Source of the DNA: Bacteroides ovatus | GTDB taxonomy: Bacteria; Bacteroidota; Bacteroidia; Bacteroidales; Bacteroidaceae | NCBI RefSeq assembly: GCF_001314995.1 | Contig: NZ_CP012938.1 | Location: 1,984,001 to 2,048,000, forward strand | Length of the DNA stretch: 64,000 nucleotides | Direction: 5' to 3' | Shown here: one piece after another, positions 7,828-16,345 of the stretch | Numbering within the stretch: position 1 is the first letter of the stretch | How the letters are laid out: each line of letters starts with the position of its first letter | Translations under genes and position numbers: made by a program | The notes under the pieces: generated by a model | Told to the model about the DNA's origin: nothing | The model's input: the letters and a program-made list of their open reading frames with translations, nothing else | The model's database searches: none

Positions 7828-8487
7828 TTATTGATTCTTACTTTTTAAATACTTTTCCAATCCTTCCCGACGCAATGTACAAGCCGGGCAATGTCCGCAA
7901 CCATCTCCCTGAACGCCATTATAACAGGTCAAAGTCTCGGTGCGAATCAGTTCCAATACCCCCAGTTCGTCGGCCAATGCCCATGTTTCTGCCTTATCAA
8001 TCCACATCAAAGGGGTATGAATCACAAATTGTTCATCCATAGCCAGATTGAGAGTTACATTAAGAGATTTGATAAAGGCATCACGGCAATCGGGATAACC
8101 GCTGAAATCTGTTTGAGAAACTCCCGTTACCAAATGATTAATACCACGTTCACGGGCATATACTGCTGCGATACTTAGAAAAAACAGATTACGTCCCGGA
8201 ACAAAGGTATTAGGAACGCTATCTGCAGGTTTTTCCTGATCCATCACCATCGTAGTATCGGTCAATGAATTATGACCTAACTGTCCGATAAAGGAAACAT
8301 CCATCACATCAAATTCCACTTCCGCTTTCCGGGCTATCTCCCGTGCAAGCTCCACTTCTTTCTGATGCTTCTGACCATAAAGAAAACTCAAGGCATATAC
8401 TTTCTTAAAGTTGCGTTTTGCCCAAAACAAACAAGTGGTAGAATCCTGCCCACCACTAAACACAACCAATGCTGCTTCTCTATTCAT
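7828..8487 (-). CDS. queC: 7-cyano-7-deazaguanine synthase QueC
   Basis: 219 residues. ATP-dependent conversion of 7-carboxy-7-deazaguanine and ammonia to preQ0. The PP-loop ATPase motif [15 protein letters not shown] is at residues 8-22, and four zinc-binding Cys lie near the C-terminus in [19 protein letters not shown]. Length is typical. It starts 8 bp after the stop of the VUT-family transporter gene and is certainly co-transcribed with it. QueD and QueE are not in the window, so the pathway is completed elsewhere or from imported precursors. Cytoplasmic. Confidence 0.96.
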   Translation of the reverse strand: MNREAALVVFSGGQDSTTCLFWAKRNFKKVYALSFLYGQKHQKEVELAREIARKAEVEFDVMDVSFIGQLGHNSLTDTTMVMDQEKPADSVPNTFVPGRNLFFLSIAAVYARERGINHLVTGVSQTDFSGYPDCRDAFIKSLNVTLNLAMDEQFVIHTPLMWIDKAETWALADELGVLELIRTETLTCYNGVQGDGCGHCPACTLRREGLEKYLKSKNQ

Positions 8488-8495
8488 ATTCTATA

Positions 8496-9176
8496 TTAAA
8501 TATCTTTGACTTTCAATACATTATAAGAGATATTGGTATCGTAAACATCGCTACCGTCTATTTTCTTGATTGCTTTCACCACACGAATTGTCACCGGAAG
8601 GATAATAACTTCATACATGGATTTCAGCACAATCTGAATCCCCATCATGATAAGCAGTTCTTTCCAGGCAATAACTCCACCAAAAGCTACCGGGAAGAAA
8701 ATCAATGAATCGGCAGTCTCACCTACAACAGTCGACCAGATGGCACGGGCCGAAAAGTTACGCCCCTGACTGGCTACTTTCATCTTACTCATCACATACG
8801 CATTGAGAAATGAGCCTACCAGAAAAGCCATCAGACTGGCAGCCACAATACGGGGAGCCATACCGAACACAAAATTGAAATGTTCCTCGCCCTCCCAGAA
8901 AGGAGCAGCCGGAATGGCAGCAGCTATCAACCCAAGAGCAACCACGAAGAAGTTCATGGCAAAACCGCTCCAAATGATGAGCCGCGCTTTCTTGAATCCC
9001 CAAACCTCGGCGATACAATCATTAATAATATAAGAAATAGGAAAAACCAATAATCCGGCTGTCACGGTCAGACTACCTACCTGGATTACTTTTGTTTCAA
9101 GAAGATTGGCTGCAATGAGACAGACATTAAACAGAATGCCCAGCAGCATAAAGGGTACAGATACTTTTTCTTTCAT
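8496..9176 (-). CDS. Queuosine precursor transporter, VUT/YhhQ family
   Basis: 226 residues, strongly hydrophobic, with about six membrane segments (for example FMLLGILFNVCLIAANLL at residues 9-26). Family-typical stretches are VFPISYIINDCIAEVWGFKKA and the later GETADSLIFFPVAF. VUT family members import queuine or the precursors preQ0/preQ1 through the inner membrane; placement immediately upstream of queC supports that role here. It is the first gene of the unit, preceded by a clear TACCTTTG box and a leader of about 75 nt that resembles a preQ1-I aptamer (see the entry at 9181-9212). Confidence 0.92.
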   Translation of the reverse strand: MKEKVSVPFMLLGILFNVCLIAANLLETKVIQVGSLTVTAGLLVFPISYIINDCIAEVWGFKKARLIIWSGFAMNFFVVALGLIAAAIPAAPFWEGEEHFNFVFGMAPRIVAASLMAFLVGSFLNAYVMSKMKVASQGRNFSARAIWSTVVGETADSLIFFPVAFGGVIAWKELLIMMGIQIVLKSMYEVIILPVTIRVVKAIKKIDGSDVYDTNISYNVLKVKDI

Positions 9177-9180
9177 AATT

Positions 9181-9212
9181 CCTGTTTTTTACGTGGTGTT
9201 CTAGAATACACG
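9181..9212 (-). promoter_or_regulatory. Possible preQ1-I-like riboswitch in the transporter-queC leader
   Basis: Read on the minus strand: CGUG (9212-9209), loop UAUUCUAGAACAC, CACG (9195-9192), then U, six A and CAGGA, with the AUG at 9176. The order (short stem, UUCUAG-containing loop ending ACAC, closing stem, A-run, Shine-Dalgarno) closely follows the class-I preQ1 aptamer known from Bacillus queC leaders. UUCU in the loop could pair with AGGA, hiding the ribosome site. The stem is only 4 bp and the usual CUA tail is absent, so this is a candidate only. Confidence 0.4.
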
Positions 9213-9255
9213 ACCGCTATTCACGGCATCATACATTTTTTATTCTTTCGGAGTG

Positions 9256-9263
9256 CAAAGGTA
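9256..9263 (-). promoter_or_regulatory. -7 promoter box of the transporter-queC unit
   Basis: TACCTTTG on the minus strand, a perfect TAnnTTTG match, 80 bp before the start at 9176. Transcription should start near 9250, giving a leader of about 75 nt. Confidence 0.65.
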
Positions 9264-9332
9264 AAAAATAAAACTGGAATTATCACATTCATCTTACCAG
9301 AATCTGTCTTCCCGATAATTGAAGAAAAAATA

Positions 9333-9370
9333 AGCCTCCCTGTCAGTCGTCGTATTCTGACAGGAAGGCT
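9333..9370 (-). terminator. Intrinsic terminator of the ECF sigma gene
   Basis: A 14-bp stem (AGCCTTCCTGTCAG with CTGACAGGGAGGCT, one mismatch) and a 10-nt loop, followed on the minus strand by TATTTTTTC. It lies 45 bp after the stop at 9416. Confidence 0.85.
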
Positions 9371-9415
9371 CATCACTTTGACCTTAAAAACACATCACTC
9401 AATCAGGCATCCGCA

Positions 9416-9922
9416 TCAAGAGGAGAAGTCTTTCAATTCCTCTTTCAACCGCTTACGGATGAAAAACAAACGGCTCTTTACCGTTCCCATCGGCAATCCT
9501 AATTTTTCGGCAATTTCTCTATACTTAAATCCGGCTACAAACATCTGAAAAGGCACTTTCATCTCTTCCGGTATGGAATGTATCACCCGGTACAACTGTT
9601 TCATATCATACGTAAACTCGAATCTATCAGCATCTTCATCTTCTATCAGATGTTGTTGATTGATGGAGTAACTATCATCAATCAGGTTCATTTCACGAAC
9701 TGTGCGACGGTAGTTGTTCACGAAAATATTACGCATAAGCGTATACATCCATCCCTTCAGATTTTTGCTATACGTAAACTTCTCCTGATTATCTAATGCC
9801 TGCAACAAACAATCCTGAACCAAATCATTAGCAGATTCGCGGTCTGCCGTCAATTTATATGCGAAGCGATGCAAATCCGGTTGTATCGCTAATATTCCTT
9901 GAGTAAAATCAACTTTTTCCAT
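9416..9922 (-). CDS. ECF-type RNA polymerase sigma factor
   Basis: 168 residues. Region 2 is seen at ANDLVQDCLLQALDNQEKF and GWMYTLMRNIFVNNYRR, and region 4 at KYREIAEKLGLPMGTVKSRL, followed by a basic tail. Region 3 is absent. Unlike the sigma gene at 3445-4002, no membrane anti-sigma gene follows: a strong terminator comes next. The divergent neighbour is a DcaP-like porin gene, which could be a target, but no shared promoter motif is visible. It recalls the stress-related ECF factors of B. fragilis (EcfO type) by length only. ATG start at 9922. Confidence 0.9.
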   Translation of the reverse strand: MEKVDFTQGILAIQPDLHRFAYKLTADRESANDLVQDCLLQALDNQEKFTYSKNLKGWMYTLMRNIFVNNYRRTVREMNLIDDSYSINQQHLIEDEDADRFEFTYDMKQLYRVIHSIPEEMKVPFQMFVAGFKYREIAEKLGLPMGTVKSRLFFIRKRLKEELKDFSS

Positions 9923-10085
9923 CGTCGTATTTCCTTTATCTAATTAGTACGATACAAAGGTCCGTTTTTTTAGAATCATTATAAATAGCAATTCTTCCGA
10001 TTAGTTTGGCAATTTTTCCTTTGCCCCTCTCAACCATTTCTTTTTTTAGTTGTTCATTGGGCATTCACCTAAAACTTAACTGATA

Positions 10086-11375
10086 ATGAAAACAAGCTTT
10101 AAAATGGTAGCTATGCTACTGGGGATAGGAATTTTCCCCCTCTGTGCCTATGCACAACAGAAGGTAGTCATCGAAGATGAAGAACCGAATTCTATCATGT
10201 TTGTTTCGAAAAACAAAGCAGGAGATGAAATCATCCGAATCATGAACGACCGTTCGCAGATGCGTTTCCACGACCCGAATGCTCCCCGTTTCCTGCTAAC
10301 CGACCAGAAAGGGAAATTTGCCCTGGGTATCGGAGGATATGTTCGTGCAACAGCAGAGTATGACTTTAACGGTATCGTAAATGATGTCGATTTCTATCCG
10401 GCATTGATTCCACAACGCGGAAGCGGCAATATTGCCAAGAATCAATTCCAGATGGACATCTCCACTTCTACCCTATTCCTCAAACTGGTAGGACGTACGA
10501 AACATCTGGGAGACTTCGTTGTCTACACAGCCGGAAACTTCCGGGGTGACGGAAAAACCTTTGAATTGCAGAATGCTTATGCGCAATTCCTCGGTTTCAC
10601 GATCGGATACAGCTACGGTTCGTTCATGGACCTCTCCGCACTGCCTCCTACCATCGACTTTGCAGGTCCTAACGGATCAGCCTTTTACCGCACTACGCAA
10701 TTGAGCTATATGTGCGATAAGTTGAAAAACTGGAAATTCGGTGTTTCAATGGAAATGCCTTCAGTAGACGGTACAACCAACAATGACTTGTCTATCAACA
10801 CCCAACGAATGCCGGACTTTGCCACTTCCGTACAGTATAACTGGAATAGTAGCAGTCACGTTAAATTAGGTGCTATTGTCCGTAGTATGACTTACTCAAG
10901 TAACGTTCATGAGAAAGCCTATTCCGCCACCGGCTTCGGTCTGCAAGCATCTACAACTTTCAATATTACGAAGAAATTACAGGCATTCGGACAGTTTAAT
11001 TATGGAAAAGGTATCGGATCTTACCTGAACGATTTAAGTAATCTGAACGTAGATATCGTTCCCGATCCTGATAATGAGGGAAAAATGCAGGTTCTCCCAA
11101 TGCTGGGATGGTATGCAGGGCTGCAATACAACCTTTGTCCGAGCATTTTTATATCTGGTACATATAGTTTATCCAGACTTTATTCTGAAAACGGATACCC
11201 AAGTGAAAATCCGGAATCCTATCGTAAAGGACAGTATTTAGTGGCTAATGCTTTCTGGAATGTAAGCAGTAATTTGCAAGTGGGCGTAGAATATTTAAGA
11301 GGATGGCGTACTGATTTCAGTTCCGCAACCCGTCATGCCAACCGGTTGAATATGCTGGTGCAGTATTCTTTCTAA
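10086..11375 (+). CDS. DcaP-like outer-membrane porin
   Basis: 429 residues with a signal peptide of about 24 residues (ending CAYAQ). The mature protein has alternating beta-strand pattern and ends in an aromatic residue (MLVQYSF), the hallmark of an outer-membrane barrel. The region FALGIGGYVRATAEYDFNG and the later GRTKHLGDFVVYTAGNFRG match the DcaP trimeric channel family, which passes negatively charged solutes in other bacteria. The N-terminal coiled coil of proteobacterial DcaP is absent. Transcribed alone; no clear TAnnTTTG box was found in the 160 bp upstream. The substrate is unknown. Confidence 0.8.
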   Translation: MKTSFKMVAMLLGIGIFPLCAYAQQKVVIEDEEPNSIMFVSKNKAGDEIIRIMNDRSQMRFHDPNAPRFLLTDQKGKFALGIGGYVRATAEYDFNGIVNDVDFYPALIPQRGSGNIAKNQFQMDISTSTLFLKLVGRTKHLGDFVVYTAGNFRGDGKTFELQNAYAQFLGFTIGYSYGSFMDLSALPPTIDFAGPNGSAFYRTTQLSYMCDKLKNWKFGVSMEMPSVDGTTNNDLSINTQRMPDFATSVQYNWNSSSHVKLGAIVRSMTYSSNVHEKAYSATGFGLQASTTFNITKKLQAFGQFNYGKGIGSYLNDLSNLNVDIVPDPDNEGKMQVLPMLGWYAGLQYNLCPSIFISGTYSLSRLYSENGYPSENPESYRKGQYLVANAFWNVSSNLQVGVEYLRGWRTDFSSATRHANRLNMLVQYSF

Positions 11376-11416
11376 ATCAGCATATACATAAAAGATTATT
11401 TCATTGTATAAAATTG

Positions 11417-11452
11417 AAGAGGGAGACAGCCATTGAAACGCTATCTCCCTCA
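11417..11452. terminator. Hairpin between convergent porin genes
   Basis: GAGGGAGA...TCTCCCTC stem with inner AGC/GCT pairing, between the ends of the DcaP-like and FadL-like genes. A T-rich tract follows only on the minus strand, so it mainly fits the FadL-like gene. Confidence 0.55.
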
Positions 11453-11492
11453 CATCATTATTAACTTCGTATTTTATTGAGTTCTAATTTAT

Positions 11493-12863
11493 TTAGAATC
11501 TGTAGTCAATGCTAAGACCAAATACTTTGTTGGTACGGCTATATACATTGGTACCAGGCAATCCTGTACCATTATAATTGGAAAAATCTTTCGTATAATC
11601 TTCGTAAGTAGTCCACATATAGCCAACATTTAAAGCTGCTCTTTCACTCAACTTCACCTTCGCTCCAAAGCCCAATGTGTAAGAGTCACAAGAGAAACTA
11701 GTATCGCTCTGAAAGTTATCGGACAATCCGTAATCCGTAATTTGCCCACCACAACTTAACGACAATTGTTTGGTCACATCCCATTCAATACCTGCCAGAT
11801 ATTCGTTAGTCCCCTTAGTCAAGAACTTCTGCTTTCCATCTGCCATACCTGCTTTCTTATCATCATAAAAGTGATATTCTACAGATGCACGCAGTACTGG
11901 AAGAAACTCATAAGCCACTGCTACCGAAAGCATGGAAGGAATATCATTCGGAGTATTGACACCGTTTTTATAGTTGCCTATCAAAGCTTCCGCTTCGGCA
12001 GGATAGTCCAATTTATGAGTTTTATTTTCAATATTCATGTTAGCCTTGAACTCATACTTAGCTCCAATGTTCAACTTGTCCCATTTTACATCCACGCCTA
12101 TCACCGGAGTTAATCCCCAACCTGTCTGGTCACAGTCCAAAGCCAAATTCATTAAGTCTGTATCTCCCACTTTAGCATCCAGGAATCCCTCATAACCTCC
12201 TGAAAAATAATTCATACGGGCACCGGCAAAAGCCGAAAGCCAATCAGTTATTTTATAAGATAAGCCCAACTGCAAGGAATAGATGTATTGTCTGCCATCC
12301 ATAGCACTATTGATGATATATTTGTCCGGGGTCATTATCGGCCCCCCTTGCGCTACTCCGTCCAAACTCTTTTGGAATATTTTTGCCATAGCAGCCGACT
12401 CAAATATAGGTAAACCGTCATCAAACGAAGCCTTTCCACCTCCGGCAGTTATAGCGAAGAAACCGGAAATAGTCCAATCTCCTTTCTTATATGCGGCAAA
12501 CACACTGGGAATAACCGGCGCAGCAGCTTTTCCTTTATAATATTTACTATAAGGCTTATCGGAAACGGTAGGAACAGGAGCGGTAGGATTTGTTAAATCA
12601 AGACCACTATATGTCATAAAGCTAGCATCAATATTTCTCGTCTGAAAAGCACTCTGAATGCTCAATCCCACATGGAAACCGTCATTCGGCAAAAAAGCCA
12701 AACCGGCAGGATTGGACAAAGCTCCGTCTATTTCAAAGGTAGCACCACGAGATAGCATACGAAGAAAAGCAGCGTGTTGATTAGTATTTGTCAGAAGACC
12801 TCCGGCAAAAGTTGGAATTGAAACGATTAGCATTACAAATCCAATCAAGGAAATTTTTCTCAT
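11493..12863 (-). CDS. OmpP1/FadL/TodX-family outer-membrane transporter
   Basis: 456 residues with a signal peptide (MRKISLIGFVMLIVSIPTFA). After cleavage the protein begins GGLLTNTNQHAAFLRMLSRG, the plug-like N-terminus, followed by NPAGLAFLPNDGFHVGLSIQ, which is the FadL family signature (NPAG). The rest is beta-barrel with a terminal aromatic (LSIDYRF). FadL-type channels carry long-chain fatty acids or other hydrophobic compounds across the outer membrane by lateral diffusion; the substrate here is unknown. Promoter box TATCTTTG is 29 bp upstream. Convergent with the DcaP-like gene and divergent from ldhA. Confidence 0.92.
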   Translation of the reverse strand: MRKISLIGFVMLIVSIPTFAGGLLTNTNQHAAFLRMLSRGATFEIDGALSNPAGLAFLPNDGFHVGLSIQSAFQTRNIDASFMTYSGLDLTNPTAPVPTVSDKPYSKYYKGKAAAPVIPSVFAAYKKGDWTISGFFAITAGGGKASFDDGLPIFESAAMAKIFQKSLDGVAQGGPIMTPDKYIINSAMDGRQYIYSLQLGLSYKITDWLSAFAGARMNYFSGGYEGFLDAKVGDTDLMNLALDCDQTGWGLTPVIGVDVKWDKLNIGAKYEFKANMNIENKTHKLDYPAEAEALIGNYKNGVNTPNDIPSMLSVAVAYEFLPVLRASVEYHFYDDKKAGMADGKQKFLTKGTNEYLAGIEWDVTKQLSLSCGGQITDYGLSDNFQSDTSFSCDSYTLGFGAKVKLSERAALNVGYMWTTYEDYTKDFSNYNGTGLPGTNVYSRTNKVFGLSIDYRF

Positions 12864-12891
12864 CTAAATCTTTTTTTAATTATTTCGGGCG

Positions 12892-12899
12892 CAAAGATA
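12892..12899 (-). promoter_or_regulatory. -7 promoter box of the FadL-type gene
   Basis: TATCTTTG on the minus strand, 29 bp before the start at 12863; perfect TAnnTTTG match. Confidence 0.65.
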
Positions 12900-13072
12900 C
12901 GATATTATTGCACACGAAAGATACGTTTGTGCATTTATTTTCATTTAGCCTCCTATTTTAATTGAAAAAATAAACTGTTTCTAATGAAACAATCTATTTC
13001 ACAAGCAATGGATTGATTAAACAAATTCACCTGCTCCAACGTTTAATATTATATAATTTATAGAATAATATT

Positions 13073-14074
13073 ATGGCCTATACAATTGCATTTTTCGGCA
13101 CAAAGCCTTATGATGAGTCCTCTTTCAATGACAAAAACAAAGAGTTCGGATTTGAGATACGCTACTACAAAGGGCATCTGAATAAGAACAACGTACTACT
13201 GACACAAGGAGTGGATGCTGTCTGCATCTTTGTGAACGACGTTGCCGACGCAGAAGTAATCCGTGTGATGGCAGCCAACGGAGTAAAACTATTGGCACTA
13301 CGCTGTGCCGGATTTAATAATGTAGATTTAGATGCTGCCGCCGCTGCCGGAATTACCGTAGTACGGGTTCCTGCCTACTCTCCTTATGCCGTTGCAGAGT
13401 ACACCGTAGCTCTTATGCTATCGCTAAACCGGAAAATTCCCCGTGCTTCCTGGCGTACCAAAGATGGTAATTTCTCCCTGCACGGTCTGATGGGATTCGA
13501 TATGCACGGAAAAACAGCAGGCATCATCGGTACAGGAAAAATCGCGAAAATACTGATTCACATCTTAAAAGGGTTTGGAATGAACATATTGGCTTACGAC
13601 CTCTATCCGGACCATAACTTCGCCCGTGAAGAACAAATAGTTTATACTTCACTGGACGAACTATATCACAATTCGGATATCATCTCTTTGCATTGCCCGC
13701 TCACCGAAGCGACCAAGTATCTGATTAACGACTACTCTATCAGCAAAATGAAAGACGGAGTTATGATTATCAATACCGGCCGTGGACAGCTGATTCATAC
13801 CAATGCATTGATTGAAGGGTTGAAGAACAAGAAAATAGGTTCCGCAGGACTGGACGTATATGAGGAAGAAAGCGAATACTTTTATGAAGATCAATCCGAC
13901 CGCATCATCGACGATGATGTACTCGCCCGCTTACTTTCATTCAACAATGTGATAGTCACTTCTCATCAAGCTTTTTTCACACATGAAGCGATGGAGAATA
14001 TTGCGGTGACCACCCTGCAAAACATAAAAGATTTTATCAATCATAAGCCTTTGCTAAATGAAGTGAAGAAATAA
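13073..14074 (+). CDS. ldhA: D-lactate dehydrogenase-type 2-hydroxyacid dehydrogenase
   Basis: 333 residues. NAD-dependent interconversion of pyruvate and D-lactate in fermentation is the likely reaction. The Rossmann motif GIIGTGKIAK is near residues 149-158. The active-site Arg lies in NTGRGQLI, the catalytic Glu in the GSAGLDVYEEE region, and the His in VIVTSHQAFFT. Residue pattern and length are those of LdhA/fermentative D-LDH rather than glycerate dehydrogenases. It heads a same-strand run with pirin, pdxH and others. No standard promoter box was found upstream, where the sequence is very AT-rich (TATTATATAATTTATAG). Confidence 0.9.
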   Translation: MAYTIAFFGTKPYDESSFNDKNKEFGFEIRYYKGHLNKNNVLLTQGVDAVCIFVNDVADAEVIRVMAANGVKLLALRCAGFNNVDLDAAAAAGITVVRVPAYSPYAVAEYTVALMLSLNRKIPRASWRTKDGNFSLHGLMGFDMHGKTAGIIGTGKIAKILIHILKGFGMNILAYDLYPDHNFAREEQIVYTSLDELYHNSDIISLHCPLTEATKYLINDYSISKMKDGVMIINTGRGQLIHTNALIEGLKNKKIGSAGLDVYEEESEYFYEDQSDRIIDDDVLARLLSFNNVIVTSHQAFFTHEAMENIAVTTLQNIKDFINHKPLLNEVKK

Positions 14075-14137
14075 AACTTTTAAGCTCCTTTCTTTGTTTA
14101 CAAAACATATAAACAAATAAGAGAAAGGACAGATTTT

Positions 14138-14842
14138 ATGAAAAAAGTAATACATAAAGCAGATACAAGAGGACATTCCCAGTACGATTGGTTGGATAGT
14201 TACCATACTTTTAGTTTTGACGAATACTTCGACTCCAATCGTATCAACTTTGGTGCCCTTCGCGTATTGAATGATGACAAAGTTGCACCCGGAGAAGGTT
14301 TTCAGACTCACCCGCATAAGAATATGGAAATCATCTCCATCCCTCTGAAAGGACATCTGCAACATGGAGACAGCAAGAAGAACAGCCGCATCATTACTGT
14401 TGGAGAAATTCAGACAATGAGTGCCGGAACGGGAATCTTCCACAGTGAAGTGAATGCAAGCCCTGTAGAACCGGTAGAATTCCTGCAAATCTGGATTATG
14501 CCAAGAGAACGGAACACCCGTCCCGTTTATCAGGATTTCAGTATCACAGAGTTGGAACGTCCGAATGAACTGGCAGTCATCGTATCTCCCGACGGCAGTA
14601 CACCTGCTTCCCTTTTGCAAGACACCTGGTTCTCAATCGGTAAAGTAGAAGCCGGAAAGAAACTGGGTTATCACATGCATCAAAGTCATGCAGGCGTCTA
14701 TATTTTCCTCATTGAAGGAGAAATTGTAGTAGATGGCGAAGTGTTGAAACGCCGGGACGGTATGGGTGTTTACGATACCAACAGTTTCGAACTGGAGACA
14801 CTGAAAGATTCACATATTCTATTAATAGAAGTACCTATGTGA
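14138..14842 (+). CDS. Pirin-family protein
   Basis: 234 residues forming two cupin domains. The N-terminal domain keeps the metal ligands: THPHKNME (two His) and FHSEVN (His and Glu), as in iron-binding pirins. Pirins act as quercetin dioxygenases or as redox-sensitive regulators; the role in Bacteroides is not established. It starts 63 bp after ldhA and 43 bp before pdxH, so co-transcription is likely. The RBS before the ATG (GAGAAAGGACAG) is unusually strong for this genus. Confidence 0.93.
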   Translation: MKKVIHKADTRGHSQYDWLDSYHTFSFDEYFDSNRINFGALRVLNDDKVAPGEGFQTHPHKNMEIISIPLKGHLQHGDSKKNSRIITVGEIQTMSAGTGIFHSEVNASPVEPVEFLQIWIMPRERNTRPVYQDFSITELERPNELAVIVSPDGSTPASLLQDTWFSIGKVEAGKKLGYHMHQSHAGVYIFLIEGEIVVDGEVLKRRDGMGVYDTNSFELETLKDSHILLIEVPM

Positions 14843-14885
14843 TTCCATCATTAGAAATTAAGAACTAAAACTGCCAGATAATCTT

Positions 14886-15533
14886 ATGGCGAAATTAAAC
14901 ATAGCAGATATCCGACAGGAATATACGAAAGGCGGGTTGCGGGAAAATGAACTTCCGGGCGACCCGCTTTCGCTTTTCAACCGTTGGCTACAAGAAGCAA
15001 TTGACGCAGAGGTGGATGAACCAACTGCTGTCATTGTAGGAACCGTATCCCCTGAAGGGAGACCGTCCACGCGTACCGTATTATTAAAAGGGCTCCATGA
15101 TGGAAAATTTGTCTTCTATACCAATTATGAAAGCCGTAAAGGCAGGCAATTGGCACAAAATCCGTATATCTCCCTCTCTTTTGTGTGGCACGCCCTCGAA
15201 AGACAAATACATATAGAGGGAATAGCGACGAAAGTTCCTCCGGAAGAATCGGATGAATATTTCCGGAAACGTCCTTATAAAAGTCGGGTCGGTGCACGAA
15301 TTTCTCCCCAAAGTCAACCTATAACAAGCCGAATGCAATTAATACGGTCTTTTGTCAGGGAGGCAGCCCGGTGGATCGGAAAAGAAGTGGAGAGGCCCGA
15401 TAATTGGGGCGGATATGCCGTTACCCCTACAAGGATTGAATTCTGGCAAGGACGCCCCAACCGTCTGCATGACCGTTTTTTATATACCCTGCAACCGGAC
15501 GGGGAATGGAAAATCAGTCGTCTTGCTCCTTGA
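14886..15533 (+). CDS. pdxH: Pyridoxamine/pyridoxine 5'-phosphate oxidase
   Basis: 215 residues. FMN-dependent oxidation of PNP or PMP to pyridoxal 5'-phosphate with oxygen as acceptor. Motifs: GRPSTRTVLLKGL and FVFYTNYESRKGRQL (FMN binding), RPYKSRVGARISPQS, then GYAVTPTRIEFWQGRPNRLHDR (split here: substrate-binding RxNRLHDR) and the terminal RLAP. Complete and of normal length. An oxygen-using enzyme in an obligate anaerobe is notable but common in Bacteroides. It lies between pirin and a metallo-hydrolase gene. Confidence 0.96.
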   Translation: MAKLNIADIRQEYTKGGLRENELPGDPLSLFNRWLQEAIDAEVDEPTAVIVGTVSPEGRPSTRTVLLKGLHDGKFVFYTNYESRKGRQLAQNPYISLSFVWHALERQIHIEGIATKVPPEESDEYFRKRPYKSRVGARISPQSQPITSRMQLIRSFVREAARWIGKEVERPDNWGGYAVTPTRIEFWQGRPNRLHDRFLYTLQPDGEWKISRLAP

Positions 15534-15600
15534 TTTCGTCGATTTTTCTTGGCAACTCCAACTAGAATACGTAATATTGCAACTATAAAATAGTCAGCTT

Positions 15601-16332
15601 ATGACACTGGATTATATTTATCACAGCGGTTTCGCCATCGAAATGGAAGGTGTAACCGTTATCATCGATTACTACAAAGATTCTTCCGAAACGGAACATA
15701 ACCGGGGAATCGTACATGATTATCTCCTGCAAAGGCCGGGTAAACTATATGTATTGGCCACCCATTTCCATCCCGACCACTTTAACCGTGAGATATTGAC
15801 CTGGAAAGAACAACGCCCCGACATTCAATATATTTTCTCCAAAGATATCTTGAAATCCCATCGTGCCAAAGCCGAAGATGCTTTCTATATTAAAAAAGGA
15901 GAAACATACGAAGACGAGACAATTCGTATCGATGCTTTCGGCTCAACGGATGTCGGCAGTTCGTTCCTGCTTCACCTGCAAGATTGGAGTATTTTCCATG
16001 CCGGCGACTTGAACAACTGGCATTGGAGTGAGGAATCTACTGAAGAAGAGATCCGAAAAGCCAATGGTGATTTCCTTGCAGAAGTTAAATATTTAAAAGA
16101 AAAAGCGCCAAACATCGATTTAATACTATTCCCGGTGGATCGGAGAATGGGAAAAGATTACATGAAAGGGGCAAAACAGTTCATCGAACAAATAAAAACT
16201 ACTATATTTGCGCCCATGCACTTCAGTGAAGATTATGAGGGGGGAAATGCGCTTCGTAGTTTTGCTGAAAATGCCGGATGCCGTTTTATCAGCATCACCC
16301 ATCGGGGCGAAAGTTTTGAGATTACCAAATAA
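15601..16332 (+). CDS. UlaG-like metallo-beta-lactamase-fold hydrolase
   Basis: 243 residues. The metal site HFHPDHFNRE is the shortened HxHxDH motif, and HAGDLNNWHW supplies the second-metal Asp; HFSEDY near the end gives a further His. N-terminal DYIYHSGFAIEMEGVTVIIDYY is the usual first strand-turn. Such enzymes hydrolyse phosphoesters, lactones or thioesters; the substrate is not readable. Cytoplasmic. Starts 67 bp after pdxH and ends 13 bp before the DUF4468 gene, so the three are probably one transcript. Confidence 0.9.
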   Translation: MTLDYIYHSGFAIEMEGVTVIIDYYKDSSETEHNRGIVHDYLLQRPGKLYVLATHFHPDHFNREILTWKEQRPDIQYIFSKDILKSHRAKAEDAFYIKKGETYEDETIRIDAFGSTDVGSSFLLHLQDWSIFHAGDLNNWHWSEESTEEEIRKANGDFLAEVKYLKEKAPNIDLILFPVDRRMGKDYMKGAKQFIEQIKTTIFAPMHFSEDYEGGNALRSFAENAGCRFISITHRGESFEITK

Positions 16333-16345
16333 ACACATGATAATT

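Noticed and set aside
12977..12990. Single GTTTC-TAAT-GAAAC palindrome upstream of ldhA as a further array member
   Set aside because: Only one copy is present, with a 4-nt centre and no neighbour at 22 bp; it may be chance in AT-rich DNA.
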